A stretch of DNA of 64,000 bases from Thermoleophilales bacterium (GTDB lineage: Bacteria; Actinomycetota; Thermoleophilia; Solirubrobacterales; 70-9), in contig JACJWY010000005.1 in the NCBI GenBank assembly GCA_020636955.1, forward strand, positions 1 to 64,000, read 5' to 3'. This document shows, in pieces, positions 47,550 to 56,112 of the stretch. The translations under genes were made by a program, and so were the position numbers. Every line of letters starts with the position of its first letter. Within the stretch, counting starts at the first letter, position 1. Below the pieces are notes generated by a model. It was not told the origin of the DNA. It ran no database searches and saw only the letters and a program-made list of their open reading frames with translations.

Positions 47550-47908
47550 GGGGACGACAGGCTTCGACGTTGTCGGACCGTGCGGAGGGTTGCAGGTCGA
47601 GGATGTCGATGGCCTCGTAAAAAATCGGCAAAAACCAATACGTGCGGACCATGAGTTCGCCCTCGCTGCCTAGCTGATACCTAGGTGATGAGAGTCGGCC
47701 CACCCTCGGCCCGTGGGGAGGGGTTCCGGCTTCAGAAACGGGCTTGCCCCGAAGGAGCGCCTCGGCTGGAGGGGGACATTTCAGAGGCTCGGCCATCCGT
47801 AGTGCCTGCTGGCGCGGACCCCGGGTGGCGAGAACAAAGCGCCGGCTAAACCTGTAGACGCCTTTCGTCACGCGACTGCGGACGCGGGTTCAATTCCCGC
47901 CGTCTCCA
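47550..47908 (+). ncRNA. ssrA: Transfer-messenger RNA (tmRNA)
   Basis: Rescues stalled ribosomes by adding a degradation tag. The 5' end GGGGACG (47550-47556) pairs with CGTCTCC (47901-47907), and the T arm GCGGGTTCAATTCCCGC lies before it, giving the tRNA-like half. The tag frame reads VKNRQKPIRADHEFALAA followed by TAG at 47671-47673, with GTA (47617-47619) as the probable resume codon; the ALAA end is the universal ClpXP/ClpAP signal. Length about 359 nt is normal. After the discriminator A (47908) the DNA reads CTG, so the CCA end is not encoded. A perfect terminator follows. Confidence 0.96.
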
Positions 47909-47911
47909 CTG

Positions 47912-47935
47912 AAAACCCACCGCAAGGTGGGTTTT
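47912..47935 (+). terminator. ssrA terminator
   Basis: AAAACCCACC / GGTGGGTTTT, a perfect 10-bp stem with a GCAA tetraloop whose 3' arm ends in TTTT. It begins 4 nt after the tmRNA 3' end. Confidence 0.9.
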
Positions 47936-47977
47936 CCGTTGGAGACCTTGCACCCTTGCTTCCACCTCATGCACGAA

Positions 47978-48003
47978 AAGGGCCCGCCTTGTGGCGGGCC
48001 CTT
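47978..48003 (-). terminator. Terminator of the secreted coiled-coil gene
   Basis: AAGGGCCCGCC / GGCGGGCCCTT, an 11-bp perfect stem with a 4-nt loop. On the minus strand it is followed by TTTCG (CCCTTTTCG overall), so it best serves the gene ending at 48074. Confidence 0.75.
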
Positions 48004-48015
48004 CATGCCTGGCCG

Positions 48016-48054
48016 GGTTCAATTCACCGGCGCTATGTACCGGTGAATTGAACC
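48016..48054. repeat. 15-bp perfect hairpin repeating the tmRNA T-arm sequence
   Basis: GGTTCAATTCACCGG (48016-48030) and its exact complement (48040-48054) flank a 9-nt loop. The left arm with its flank, CGGGTTCAATTC, matches 12 nt of the tmRNA T arm at 47884-47895. It may be part of the terminator region of the gene ending at 48074 or a remnant of recombination at ssrA. Confidence 0.7.
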
Positions 48055-48073
48055 TTTCGGATTCCGGAACCGG

Positions 48074-48901
48074 TCAGGAACCGGGGGACGGCATCTGTTC
48101 GATGTAGCCGAATCCACGGGAAGTGACCGAACCGACGAGGTCGGACTGAGCCGAGCTTCGTTGTTTCGCTGCCTGGATCTGTGTGCGGAAAGTCTTCCGC
48201 CAGGCATTTTTCGCCTGCTGGATCTGCTGCCGGGCATTCGCCTTCACGTTGGCGATCCGTGAGTTGTAGAGATTGTTGACGCTGGTGATCCGCGCCTGGT
48301 AGCGCGAATTGATGCTGCTGACTTCGGTGTTCCGGTCGCTGACCAGTCCGTTGATCTGGGTCTGCAGCTTGTTGATCTTCCTGTTCAGCTTCGCCCTCTT
48401 CACCAGGTTGGTGGTTCGGCTGAGCTGTCGCTTGAGCATGTCGCGCTTGTTCGCGCGGAAGTTGATCTGCGAGGCGTACTTGTCATAGGCCCTCTGAACC
48501 GCGGCGTTCTGGTCACTTTGCAGGTCGGCGAGGCGATTTGCGAGATCCTGCCTGATCGACTGAACCTGGCGCTTCTGGTTGGTCAGGATCTGCTTGACGA
48601 TCCGCCGCTGCTGATTGTCATCCTGTTTTGAAAGGCGGCTGAGCTTCAGCCCGAGCAGCAAGGAAACCTTGATGTTCGCGTTCTTCTTGCGAGTTGAAAG
48701 ATTGGTCTTGTACTTCTGCTTCCTAGCAGTCGGTGCCGGCTTGTTTCGTTGGCCGAAAAGGAACGAGACGTAGTTCTTCAGTTGCTTGAACTGAGCCGTC
48801 TGTTTGATTCCCGGGATCGGTTGCTGGGCCGCCGCCGGTGACACGGTCAGGGCGAGGCTGGTGGATACGAGTGCGAGCACAATGGCGAGACGAATTTTCA
48901 T
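48074..48901 (-). CDS. Secreted basic coiled-coil protein of unknown function
   Basis: 275 residues. A clear signal peptide (RLAIVLALVSTSLALTVSPA, then AAAQ) precedes a mature protein extremely rich in Lys, Arg, Gln and Asn with few Pro or Gly, predicted as a nearly continuous coiled coil from about 85 to 260 (for example LANRLADLQSDQNAAVQRAY and KLNRKINKLQTQINGLVSDR). No cysteine, metal or enzymatic motif is seen. A strongly basic exported coiled coil could bind wall polymers or nucleic acids, but this is inference. The ATG follows a TAGGTT box by 7 nt. Confidence 0.7.
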   Translation of the reverse strand: MKIRLAIVLALVSTSLALTVSPAAAQQPIPGIKQTAQFKQLKNYVSFLFGQRNKPAPTARKQKYKTNLSTRKKNANIKVSLLLGLKLSRLSKQDDNQQRRIVKQILTNQKRQVQSIRQDLANRLADLQSDQNAAVQRAYDKYASQINFRANKRDMLKRQLSRTTNLVKRAKLNRKINKLQTQINGLVSDRNTEVSSINSRYQARITSVNNLYNSRIANVKANARQQIQQAKNAWRKTFRTQIQAAKQRSSAQSDLVGSVTSRGFGYIEQMPSPGS

Positions 48902-48908
48902 GGTGTCG

Positions 48909-48914
48909 AACCTA
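48909..48914 (-). promoter_or_regulatory. -10 box for the secreted coiled-coil gene (leaderless type)
   Basis: TAGGTT on the minus strand, 7 nt (CGACACC) before the ATG at 48901. Confidence 0.5.
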
Positions 48915-48978
48915 ACACCGGATACCCGCCCGAGTTGTGAACGCGGGAACGGGGATCCGGTAATCCCACCGTGTCCGG

Positions 48979-50958
48979 TTACGGCTTGGCCCGCGGGGAG
49001 GTGGTCTTGTCCCGGGGGGCCGTGGTCTCCTGTTCGGCCCGGATCACGTGCATGACAGCGTTGATCAGGGCAAGATGGGTGAAGGCTTGGGGAAAGTTGC
49101 CCAGGTGGCGACCGGAGCGGGGGTCGATCTCTTCGGCGTAGAGCTGCAGGGAAGACGAGTAGCCGAGCAGCCGCTCGCAGAGTTCCCGGGCCCGCCGCAG
49201 TTCGCCGATCTCGACCAGCGCACTGACCAGCCAGAACGAGCAGATCGTGAAACTGCCTTCCTCTCCGCTGAGACCGTCATCGGTTTCATCGACCCGGTAG
49301 CGAAGTACCAGTCCGTCCTCGGTCAGCTCGTCCGCGATCGCCAGCACCGTGTTGCGGATTCGGGGGTCGCCGGGCGGCAGGAACCGGAGCAGCGGGAGCA
49401 ACAGGCAGGAGGCATCGAGCGCGTCGGTTTCATAGTGCTGGGTGAAAACGCCACGTTCGTCGACCGCGTTCTCGCAGATGTCGGCATGGATCTCGTCGGC
49501 CACGACCTGCCACTCGGCGGCCAGGTCATGTTCCTCGCGAAGGCGGGCCAGGCGGGCACCCCGGTCGACGGCCACCCAGCACATCACCTTCGACGAGGTG
49601 AAGTGCTGGGGCTTGCCCCGGACCTCCCAGATTCCGTGGTCGGTTTCCCGCCAGTGTTCGAGGGCGGCGTCGACCTGCCGCTTGAGGATCGGCCAGATTT
49701 CCTCCGGCATTCCGTCTCGCGATTTTGTGTGGAGATAGAAGGAATCGAGCACCGCTCCCCAGACGTCATGCTGACGCTGGTTGTAGGCACCGTTGCCGAT
49801 GCGTACCGGCGAGGCACCTTCGTAGCCGTGGAGGTGGCCGAGGATCTCCTCGTCCAGTTCTTTCTCGCCTGCGACCCCGTACATGATCTGCAGGTCATCT
49901 TCACCGGCGGCGACATCGGCGATGAAATAGAAGAAGTCGTTGGCTTCCCAGTCGAAACCGAGGGTGTAAAGGCCCCAGAGCGTGAAGGTGGAATCGCGGA
50001 TCCAGGAGAAGCGGTAATCCCAGTTGCGTTCCCCGCCGGGAGTCTCGGGCAGTGAAGTCGTGGCAGCGGCAACCAGGGCGCCGGTGGGGGCGTAGGTGAG
50101 TCCCTTCAGGGTCAGGGCGGAACGTTCAAGGTACCCCCGCCAGGGATGGTCGGGAAAGGTTCCCCGGGCCAGCCAGTTCTGCCAGTGGTGGGCGGTCCAG
50201 ACCAGGCGGTCGTAGGCCTCGTCGTAATCTTGCGGGGCACCGTGTTCGCTCCATGAGAGGGCGACAAACCGGACGTCGCCCTCCTTGAGGAGGGTGCGGG
50301 CCGTGGTTCGTGGACCTTCGAAACCGAGGTTCATGTCGGTGTTCAGGCGCAACTGGATGTCGGTGCCTTCGGCGGTCGCCAGACCCTCGTGGTAGGCGTC
50401 TCCGGTGTATTCCCACTGTGCGGGTTGACGGCCATAGTCGAAAACCGGTTTGCAATCGAGGGTGAGCTGGACTTCGCCGTGAACGCAACGGACCATGCGG
50501 AGAAGTACGTGATCGGCGTCATAGTCGGTCGGTGCTCGCCGGTGGGTGCCGGAACGATCGCCCTCGTGGTGCCATGGTCCGATCAGCAGCGCGTCGCGAA
50601 CGATGATCCAGCCGTCCCCGGTGCCCCAGCTTGTCTCCAGCACGTTGGTGCCCGGCAGGTAGCGGCGATGGCTGGGTACGTTGATGTCGGCCGGTCCCAG
50701 CCGGAAATTGCCGGCGCTTCGATCGAGTATCGAACCGAAAACGCTTGGTGAGTCGAAACGCGGCAGACACAGCCATTCGATGTTGCCGCTGGGGGCCACG
50801 AGCGCTGAAACCTCACCGTCCGAAAGGAAGCCGTAATCGGCAATCGGCGGGTATGGAGAGACGCCGTGAACGGACTCCGGAGAAGGAATGCGGGCTTCCC
50901 AGGACTGGCCGAATTGCGGTCCGGAGTGAGGATGTGGATCGAATCCGCCGTTGCTCAT
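48979..50958 (-). CDS. Glycoside hydrolase family 15 protein (glucoamylase/trehalase-like)
   Basis: Cytosolic enzyme of 659 residues. The N-terminal beta domain has PYPPIADYGFLSDGEVSALV, then APSGNIEWLCLPRFDSPSVF, the standard GH15 opening. The (alpha/alpha)6 barrel begins near residue 275 and includes GGERNWDYRFSWIRDSTFTL and GNGAYNQRQHDVWGAVLDSF; the catalytic glutamates lie in such loops but I do not assign them. Actinobacterial proteins of this type are often trehalases, others glucoamylases. No signal peptide. It is divergent from the ABC-F gene. Confidence 0.9.
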   Translation of the reverse strand: MSNGGFDPHPHSGPQFGQSWEARIPSPESVHGVSPYPPIADYGFLSDGEVSALVAPSGNIEWLCLPRFDSPSVFGSILDRSAGNFRLGPADINVPSHRRYLPGTNVLETSWGTGDGWIIVRDALLIGPWHHEGDRSGTHRRAPTDYDADHVLLRMVRCVHGEVQLTLDCKPVFDYGRQPAQWEYTGDAYHEGLATAEGTDIQLRLNTDMNLGFEGPRTTARTLLKEGDVRFVALSWSEHGAPQDYDEAYDRLVWTAHHWQNWLARGTFPDHPWRGYLERSALTLKGLTYAPTGALVAAATTSLPETPGGERNWDYRFSWIRDSTFTLWGLYTLGFDWEANDFFYFIADVAAGEDDLQIMYGVAGEKELDEEILGHLHGYEGASPVRIGNGAYNQRQHDVWGAVLDSFYLHTKSRDGMPEEIWPILKRQVDAALEHWRETDHGIWEVRGKPQHFTSSKVMCWVAVDRGARLARLREEHDLAAEWQVVADEIHADICENAVDERGVFTQHYETDALDASCLLLPLLRFLPPGDPRIRNTVLAIADELTEDGLVLRYRVDETDDGLSGEEGSFTICSFWLVSALVEIGELRRARELCERLLGYSSSLQLYAEEIDPRSGRHLGNFPQAFTHLALINAVMHVIRAEQETTAPRDKTTSPRAKP

Positions 50959-51021
50959 GAGCCGAAAATGCTGTCATATCTCGCGCGTTCCGCTCAAGCT
51001 GGCAGACTGGCTGGTCGCTTC

Positions 51022-52944
51022 ATGGCAGTCATAACGGCAACAAACCTCGGGATTCACATGGGCGGAGACCCCCTCTTTTCGGATGTCTCCTTCAAGCTCA
51101 TGCGCGGCGACAGGATGACTCTCTCCGGCCGCAACGGTGCGGGAAAATCAACGCTGCTGCGCATTCTGGCCGGTGAAGCGGAAAACGATTCGGGCTCGCT
51201 CAGTTACCAGAAGGGCGTCAGGGTCGCGCTCCATGACCAGCGTCCTCCCAGGGACCGGGGCCTGACGCTCACGGAATACGTCTTTTCCGGCCGGGCCGAC
51301 GTTATCGCCACGGAAGTGGAACTCGAACGCCTGGAGAAATCGATGTCGGAGGGCGATCACGGCGAGGAGACGATGCGAGCCTACGCCGCTGCCCAGCAAA
51401 GGCTTGAGCTGGCCGGTGGTTACCGCTGGCGCGACGAGGTTCTCCTCGTCCTGCGGGGCCTGGGCTTCGCAGAGAACGAATTTGATCGACCCTTGTCCGG
51501 GTTTTCCGGAGGCGAACTGACCCGTGCTTCCCTGGCCCGGGCGCTCGGGACCCGTGCCGACCTGCTGCTGCTGGACGAACCGACCAACCACCTCGACATA
51601 CCAACCCTCGAGTGGCTGGAGGAATATTTGAAGGAAGTCGATGCCAGCGTGGTTCTGGTTGCCCACGACCGATGGTTTCTTGAGTCGGTCGGCACCTCGG
51701 TGCTTGAGCTTGAGGCAGGGAGGGCCCGGTATTTCTCCGGGCCGTGGCATGCCTGGCGCAAGGAGCAGGCGGCCAGGCAGGTCGCCCTCGGCAAACAGAT
51801 CGAGCGGCAGCAGGCGGAAATCGCCCGCATGGAAAGGTTTGTGGAGCGGTTCCGCTACAAGGCGACCAAGGCACGCCAGGCGCAGTCGCGGGTCAAGCAG
51901 ATCGAGAAGGTGAAGAAGAACGCGGCCGCCATGGATCCGCAGGACCGACGGATCCTCAGCTTTGATTTCGTCAAGCCCGAGCGGGCCAGCCGGGTCGTGC
52001 TGAAACTTGTCAATGGCCGGATCGAAGTGCCCGGAAGGGTTCTGCTCGATGACGGGAACCTGATCCTCGAGCGCGATGAGCATGTGGTCCTGGTCGGGCC
52101 GAACGGGGCGGGGAAGACGACCCTGATGGCGACACTTGCGGGGGAGCGCAAGCCGGCGGCGGGGCATGTGAGGCTGGGGCACAACGCCAAAGTCGGCTAT
52201 CTGTCCCAGCATGCCGAGACAGCCTCCGGAGATGGCACAGTGCTCGATGCTGCCGCCCGGGAAACCGGATTGTCCGGCCAGAAGGTTCGCGATCTTCTCG
52301 GGGCCTTTCTATTCTCCGGCGAGGACGCAAACAAACAGCTTTCCGACATCTCCGGAGGAGAACAACGGAGACTTTCGCTGGCGATACTCGTCGCCAGCGG
52401 GGCAAACCTCCTGCTGCTGGACGAACCGACCAACCATCTCGACATCGAGAGCCGGGAAGCGCTTGAGGATGCCCTGCTCGGCTTCCCGGGAGCGCTGATC
52501 CTGATTTCTCACGACCGCGCCCTGCTCGAGGCAGTAGGGAGCCGGACCCTGGTCTGCGAAGGCGGTGCTCTGAGCAATCACATGACCGGCTGGGCGGAGT
52601 ATCAGAAGCGGCGCGACGAGGAGGAAGAAAAGGAAAGCGCCGCGGCGCAGGTCCGACCGGCGACCAAGTCGGACAACGCACGTCGGGGCGGATCTCCCGG
52701 CAAGGAAGTGGCCCGGACCAGGCGACGCGTCGAAAACCTCGAAAAGAAGATCGAGACCGCCGAAGCCCGGCTGGCCGATCTGGAAGACGAGCTGGCCGAC
52801 CCGGCGGCCTGGTCAACTCCGGAAAAGAGCGAAGCCGCCAGTTCCCGCCACGATGACGCCAAGGCAAAGGTGGCTTCGCTCTATGCCGAGTGGGAGGAAG
52901 CTGATCGCCTCGCCAGAGAGACCGCTGAGTCGGCCCTGGGGTGA
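51022..52944 (+). CDS. ABC-F family ATP-binding protein
   Basis: Soluble protein of 640 residues with two ABC domains and no membrane helices, the layout of ribosome-associated ABC-F factors. Domain 1: Walker A LSGRNGAGKSTLLRIL, signature LSGFSGGELTRASLARAL, Walker B LLLLDEPTNHLDIP. The interdomain linker (ARQVALGKQIERQQAEIARM) is the charged PtIM-type arm. Domain 2: GPNGAGKTTLMATL, DISGGEQRRLSLAIL, LLLLDEPTNHLDIE. A C-terminal coiled coil (TRRRVENLEKKIETAEARLA) resembles the Uup/CTD arm. Start at the ATG at 51022. Role in translation is likely; an antibiotic-resistance role cannot be claimed. Confidence 0.92.
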   Translation: MAVITATNLGIHMGGDPLFSDVSFKLMRGDRMTLSGRNGAGKSTLLRILAGEAENDSGSLSYQKGVRVALHDQRPPRDRGLTLTEYVFSGRADVIATEVELERLEKSMSEGDHGEETMRAYAAAQQRLELAGGYRWRDEVLLVLRGLGFAENEFDRPLSGFSGGELTRASLARALGTRADLLLLDEPTNHLDIPTLEWLEEYLKEVDASVVLVAHDRWFLESVGTSVLELEAGRARYFSGPWHAWRKEQAARQVALGKQIERQQAEIARMERFVERFRYKATKARQAQSRVKQIEKVKKNAAAMDPQDRRILSFDFVKPERASRVVLKLVNGRIEVPGRVLLDDGNLILERDEHVVLVGPNGAGKTTLMATLAGERKPAAGHVRLGHNAKVGYLSQHAETASGDGTVLDAAARETGLSGQKVRDLLGAFLFSGEDANKQLSDISGGEQRRLSLAILVASGANLLLLDEPTNHLDIESREALEDALLGFPGALILISHDRALLEAVGSRTLVCEGGALSNHMTGWAEYQKRRDEEEEKESAAAQVRPATKSDNARRGGSPGKEVARTRRRVENLEKKIETAEARLADLEDELADPAAWSTPEKSEAASSRHDDAKAKVASLYAEWEEADRLARETAESALG

Positions 52945-52967
52945 AAACCGACGGCCGCCGGTTTCAC
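52941..52967 (+). terminator. Possible terminator after the ABC-F gene
   Basis: GTGAAAACCG and CCGGTTTCAC form a stem with one bulge around ACGGCCG. It overlaps the stop codon and has no T-tract. Confidence 0.4.
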
Positions 52968-53034
52968 GGAGCCTGAGACGGGGAAGTCAGGTGTAGATTT
53001 CGGGATAGGCAGTTTCCTCGGTGAGGAGTCGTCG

Positions 53035-56000
53035 TTGGAGGAGCGGTTGTCGAAGCCAAACGAACGGGTTGATCGAAACATTCCCGATCCGGTGGAGCGG
53101 CACTATTACCGCGACCAGATGGTCGAAGCCGCGAGCAGGGCGGCTCAGGACAGGGGACCGGATCCCGATGCGATCTGGGCCGAAGCGGCCGGTCCGGGCA
53201 GCTACCGCTGGCTCTGGACCCGCTGGATTCTCATGGCGCCCACCCTGCTCGGCTGGGCGGCGTTGGGGGTCTGTGCGGCGGGAGTGGTGGGCTGGATTTT
53301 CGACCTGCCCCTGTTGACCGGCGCGTTTCTCAATGGACCGGCTTTCCCTGTGGCTTCGGCCGTGATGTTGGGGCTGCTCGCGGCAGCATTATTGCTTCGC
53401 CGTCCGGGTGCCTCCCGGAACTCGGAGCGGGCCGGGATCGCGATGGCCTGGACGGCCGCGCTGATGGCCCTGATCCTGCTCCTGGCGGATCTCGTCGGGA
53501 TCGACCTGGTCAACTGGGGGAGCGGTTCCCTCATGAGCCCGGCCCTGGCCGCGCTCGTGAACGTTCCGCTGCTTGCCATTTCGCTGCTCCTCGTCGACTC
53601 CGACGCCCCCCGATACCGCTGGCAGAGAATTCTGCTTCCGGTCGTCGGAATCGCCTTTCTCGGTTCTCTTCTGACCAACGGTTACCAGGCCGTGCTGGTC
53701 TCCGGCGATAGCCCCACCTTCAGCTACACGGGGGCACTCGCCCTGGTCCTGGTCTACATGGGATGTGCCTTGATGAGACCGGATCGGGGGCTGGCACAGT
53801 TCCTTTCCGCCACAGGCCCGGGGCCTTCGATGGCCCGCCTGCTGGTTCCCACGGCCTTGCTCATCCCGTTGACCATGGTGCTGGCCGAACTGGCCGCGGA
53901 GGGTCTGGACCCGGATGAAGCTGCCCTGATCAAGGGCCTCGACAAGATTCTGATGCTGATCCTCCTGCTCTGGATGATCACTTATTCATCCAGGCGGCTT
54001 CAGCGGTTCTACGAAAGCTGGAAGCAGGCGAGCTCGGAGCTGGAATCGCAGGCGAACGTGCTGGCCAGGATGTCCGAAGGGGTCGTCGTGATGAGGATCT
54101 CGGATTCCCGCATTGTCCTGACAAACCCCCAGTTCGATGCGATGCACGGTTACGGGCGCGGCGAGTTGACCGGTCGACATATCGACACCATCGCGCCGCC
54201 GGATCTCTCCCCGCAGGAGCTGAAGCTCCGGTCCGACGTTCTTCACGAACTCGCCGACCGGGGCGAAACCAGCTACGAAAGCCGGTCGGTTCGCAGGGAC
54301 GGATCCGACATCTGGAGCCGGGTGAACGGCGTTATAAGCACGGTCCCCGGCGACGGCCCGGTCCTGATCCTGGTCAAACACGACGTGACCGAGGAACACC
54401 GGGCGATTCACGCCGGCCGCGATGCCGAACTGCGTTTCCGGCAGGTTTTCGAACAGAGCCCGATCGGTCTCTGTCTGGTCACTCTCGAAGGGAGGTTCGA
54501 GAAGGTCAACCAGAGCTTCGAACTGATCACCGGCTACTCCGCCGAAGAACTTGCCGGGATGTCCTTCGCCGACATTACCCATCCGGACGACCTCGAGGAG
54601 GACCTTGCCCTGACCGGGGAACTGTTCGCCGGTGAACGGGACGGTTTCACGATGGAAAAGCGCTACATCCGCAAGAACGGAGAAGTCGTCTGGATCTATC
54701 TGACAGTTGCGATGCTGCGCAATCCGGACGGGATTCCCTATCAGGCACTGTCGATGGTGGAAGACATAACCGAACGACAACGGCTTGGTCAGCAACTCAA
54801 ATACCTGGCTGATCACGATCCGCTTACCGGACTTTTCAACCGGAGGCGCTTCGAGGAGGAACTGAACTCGGCCATTGCCGCGGGTCACGAGCGCGGTATC
54901 GCGATCCTGGTCATCGACCTCGACAATTTCAAGTTCGTCAATGACAGCTACGGCCACACGGTTGGCGACCGGTTGATCGTCCGCACCGGTGAGCTGCTCA
55001 GGAGCCGGCTTCGCGCAGATGACACGCTGGCCCGGCAGGGTGGCGACGAATTCGTCGTCGTCCTGCGTGATGTCGAGCCCGAGGATGCGCTCGCGACCGC
55101 TGAGGAACTGGTGCGCCTCATCGCCAGGGACGTGCGGATCGAAGGCGCCGAAAACTCGGCCAGGGTGACTGCGAGCATCGGAGTGGCCGTTTCCTCAGAG
55201 GGCCAGCCGGTCCCGGAGGAAACCCTGATGATGCAGGCCGATATCGCCATGTACGAAGCGAAGGACGCGGGCAGAAACGGTGCCACCGTGTTCCGGCCGG
55301 GAGCGGACTCTCACGTCACCCTCGGCATCGACTGGGCCGGGAAGCTGAGGAGCGCACTCGAAAATGATGAACTGATGGTCTACGCGCAGCCGATCTGCAG
55401 GCTCGGGGAATCGGGGCCGCCCCATCACGAGCTGTTCATCCGGATGCGGGACCCCAACGGCGGGGTGATCATGCCGGGCGCCTTTCTTCCCACCGCTGAA
55501 CGGCACGACCTGGTGCAGGAACTGGACTCCTGGGTGATCCGCAAGGCGATATCGATCCTGGCCGGGATCGATCGGGCAAACAGCCCCCGGCTTCAGATCA
55601 ACCTTTCCGGTCGGACGGTCGGAGACCCCAAGCTCCCCGGGTTCGTCCGGGGCGAACTGGAGCGAACCGGGGTGGATCCCGCCAACCTGATCTTCGAAGT
55701 CACGGAAACGAGCGCGATCGGGAACATGGTCGGGGCCCAGGAATTTTCCGCGCAGATGAACGATCTCGGATGCGGTTTTGCCCTCGACGACTTCGGCACG
55801 GGCTTCGCTTCCTTCTACTACCTGAAACACCTTGCCTTCGACTACGTGAAGATCGACGGGGAATTTGTCCAGAACCTTTCTTCCGACCCGATCAACCGGC
55901 TTCTGGTGAAGGCCTTGGTCGAGATATCCCGCGGCATGGGCAAGAAGACCGTGGCGGAGCAGGTCGAGGATTCGCGAACGCTCGAAATGCTCCGCGAGTT

Positions 56001-56109
56001 CGGGGTCGACTTCGTCCAGGGCCATTACCTGGGAAGGCCGAAGCCGCTGAACAGGTCAGATCTCCTGACGGAACCGGGGGTCGGTCTCGACCCGGCGGTC
56101 CAAAGCTGA
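53035..56109 (+). CDS. Membrane GGDEF/EAL protein with two PAS domains
   Basis: Cyclic-di-GMP signalling protein of 1024 residues. The N-terminal 60 residues are soluble; 8-9 membrane helices span about 65-315. PAS1 at 330-450 (LARMSEGVVVMRISDSRIVL) and PAS2 at 460-580 (FEQSPIGLCLVTLEGRFEKV, with PAC tail DITERQRLGQQLKYL) follow. The GGDEF domain (about 590-755) has an intact RQGGDEFVVVLR motif. The EAL domain (about 775-1015) keeps QP, DDFGTGF and KIDGEF, but EALxR reads ELFIR. So cyclase activity is likely and phosphodiesterase activity uncertain. Start TTG at 53035 with GAGGAG upstream; TAGGCA at 53006 may be the -10. Confidence 0.9.
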   Translation: MEERLSKPNERVDRNIPDPVERHYYRDQMVEAASRAAQDRGPDPDAIWAEAAGPGSYRWLWTRWILMAPTLLGWAALGVCAAGVVGWIFDLPLLTGAFLNGPAFPVASAVMLGLLAAALLLRRPGASRNSERAGIAMAWTAALMALILLLADLVGIDLVNWGSGSLMSPALAALVNVPLLAISLLLVDSDAPRYRWQRILLPVVGIAFLGSLLTNGYQAVLVSGDSPTFSYTGALALVLVYMGCALMRPDRGLAQFLSATGPGPSMARLLVPTALLIPLTMVLAELAAEGLDPDEAALIKGLDKILMLILLLWMITYSSRRLQRFYESWKQASSELESQANVLARMSEGVVVMRISDSRIVLTNPQFDAMHGYGRGELTGRHIDTIAPPDLSPQELKLRSDVLHELADRGETSYESRSVRRDGSDIWSRVNGVISTVPGDGPVLILVKHDVTEEHRAIHAGRDAELRFRQVFEQSPIGLCLVTLEGRFEKVNQSFELITGYSAEELAGMSFADITHPDDLEEDLALTGELFAGERDGFTMEKRYIRKNGEVVWIYLTVAMLRNPDGIPYQALSMVEDITERQRLGQQLKYLADHDPLTGLFNRRRFEEELNSAIAAGHERGIAILVIDLDNFKFVNDSYGHTVGDRLIVRTGELLRSRLRADDTLARQGGDEFVVVLRDVEPEDALATAEELVRLIARDVRIEGAENSARVTASIGVAVSSEGQPVPEETLMMQADIAMYEAKDAGRNGATVFRPGADSHVTLGIDWAGKLRSALENDELMVYAQPICRLGESGPPHHELFIRMRDPNGGVIMPGAFLPTAERHDLVQELDSWVIRKAISILAGIDRANSPRLQINLSGRTVGDPKLPGFVRGELERTGVDPANLIFEVTETSAIGNMVGAQEFSAQMNDLGCGFALDDFGTGFASFYYLKHLAFDYVKIDGEFVQNLSSDPINRLLVKALVEISRGMGKKTVAEQVEDSRTLEMLREFGVDFVQGHYLGRPKPLNRSDLLTEPGVGLDPAVQS

Positions 56110-56112
56110 AGT

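Noticed and set aside
47335..47673. 112-residue plus-strand frame ending in the tmRNA tag
   Set aside because: Only the last 18 codons (tag) are translated, from within tmRNA; the rest is antisense to the flavoprotein gene.
49048..50055. 335-residue plus-strand frame opposite the GH15 gene
   Set aside because: The GH15 motifs on the minus strand are unmistakable; this frame has none.
50973..50982. Third shared-TA divergent -10 pair between GH15 and ABC-F (GTCATATCTC)
   Set aside because: The hexamers TATGAC and TATCTC are poor, and the distances to the start codons (14 and 39 nt) do not match the other two cases.
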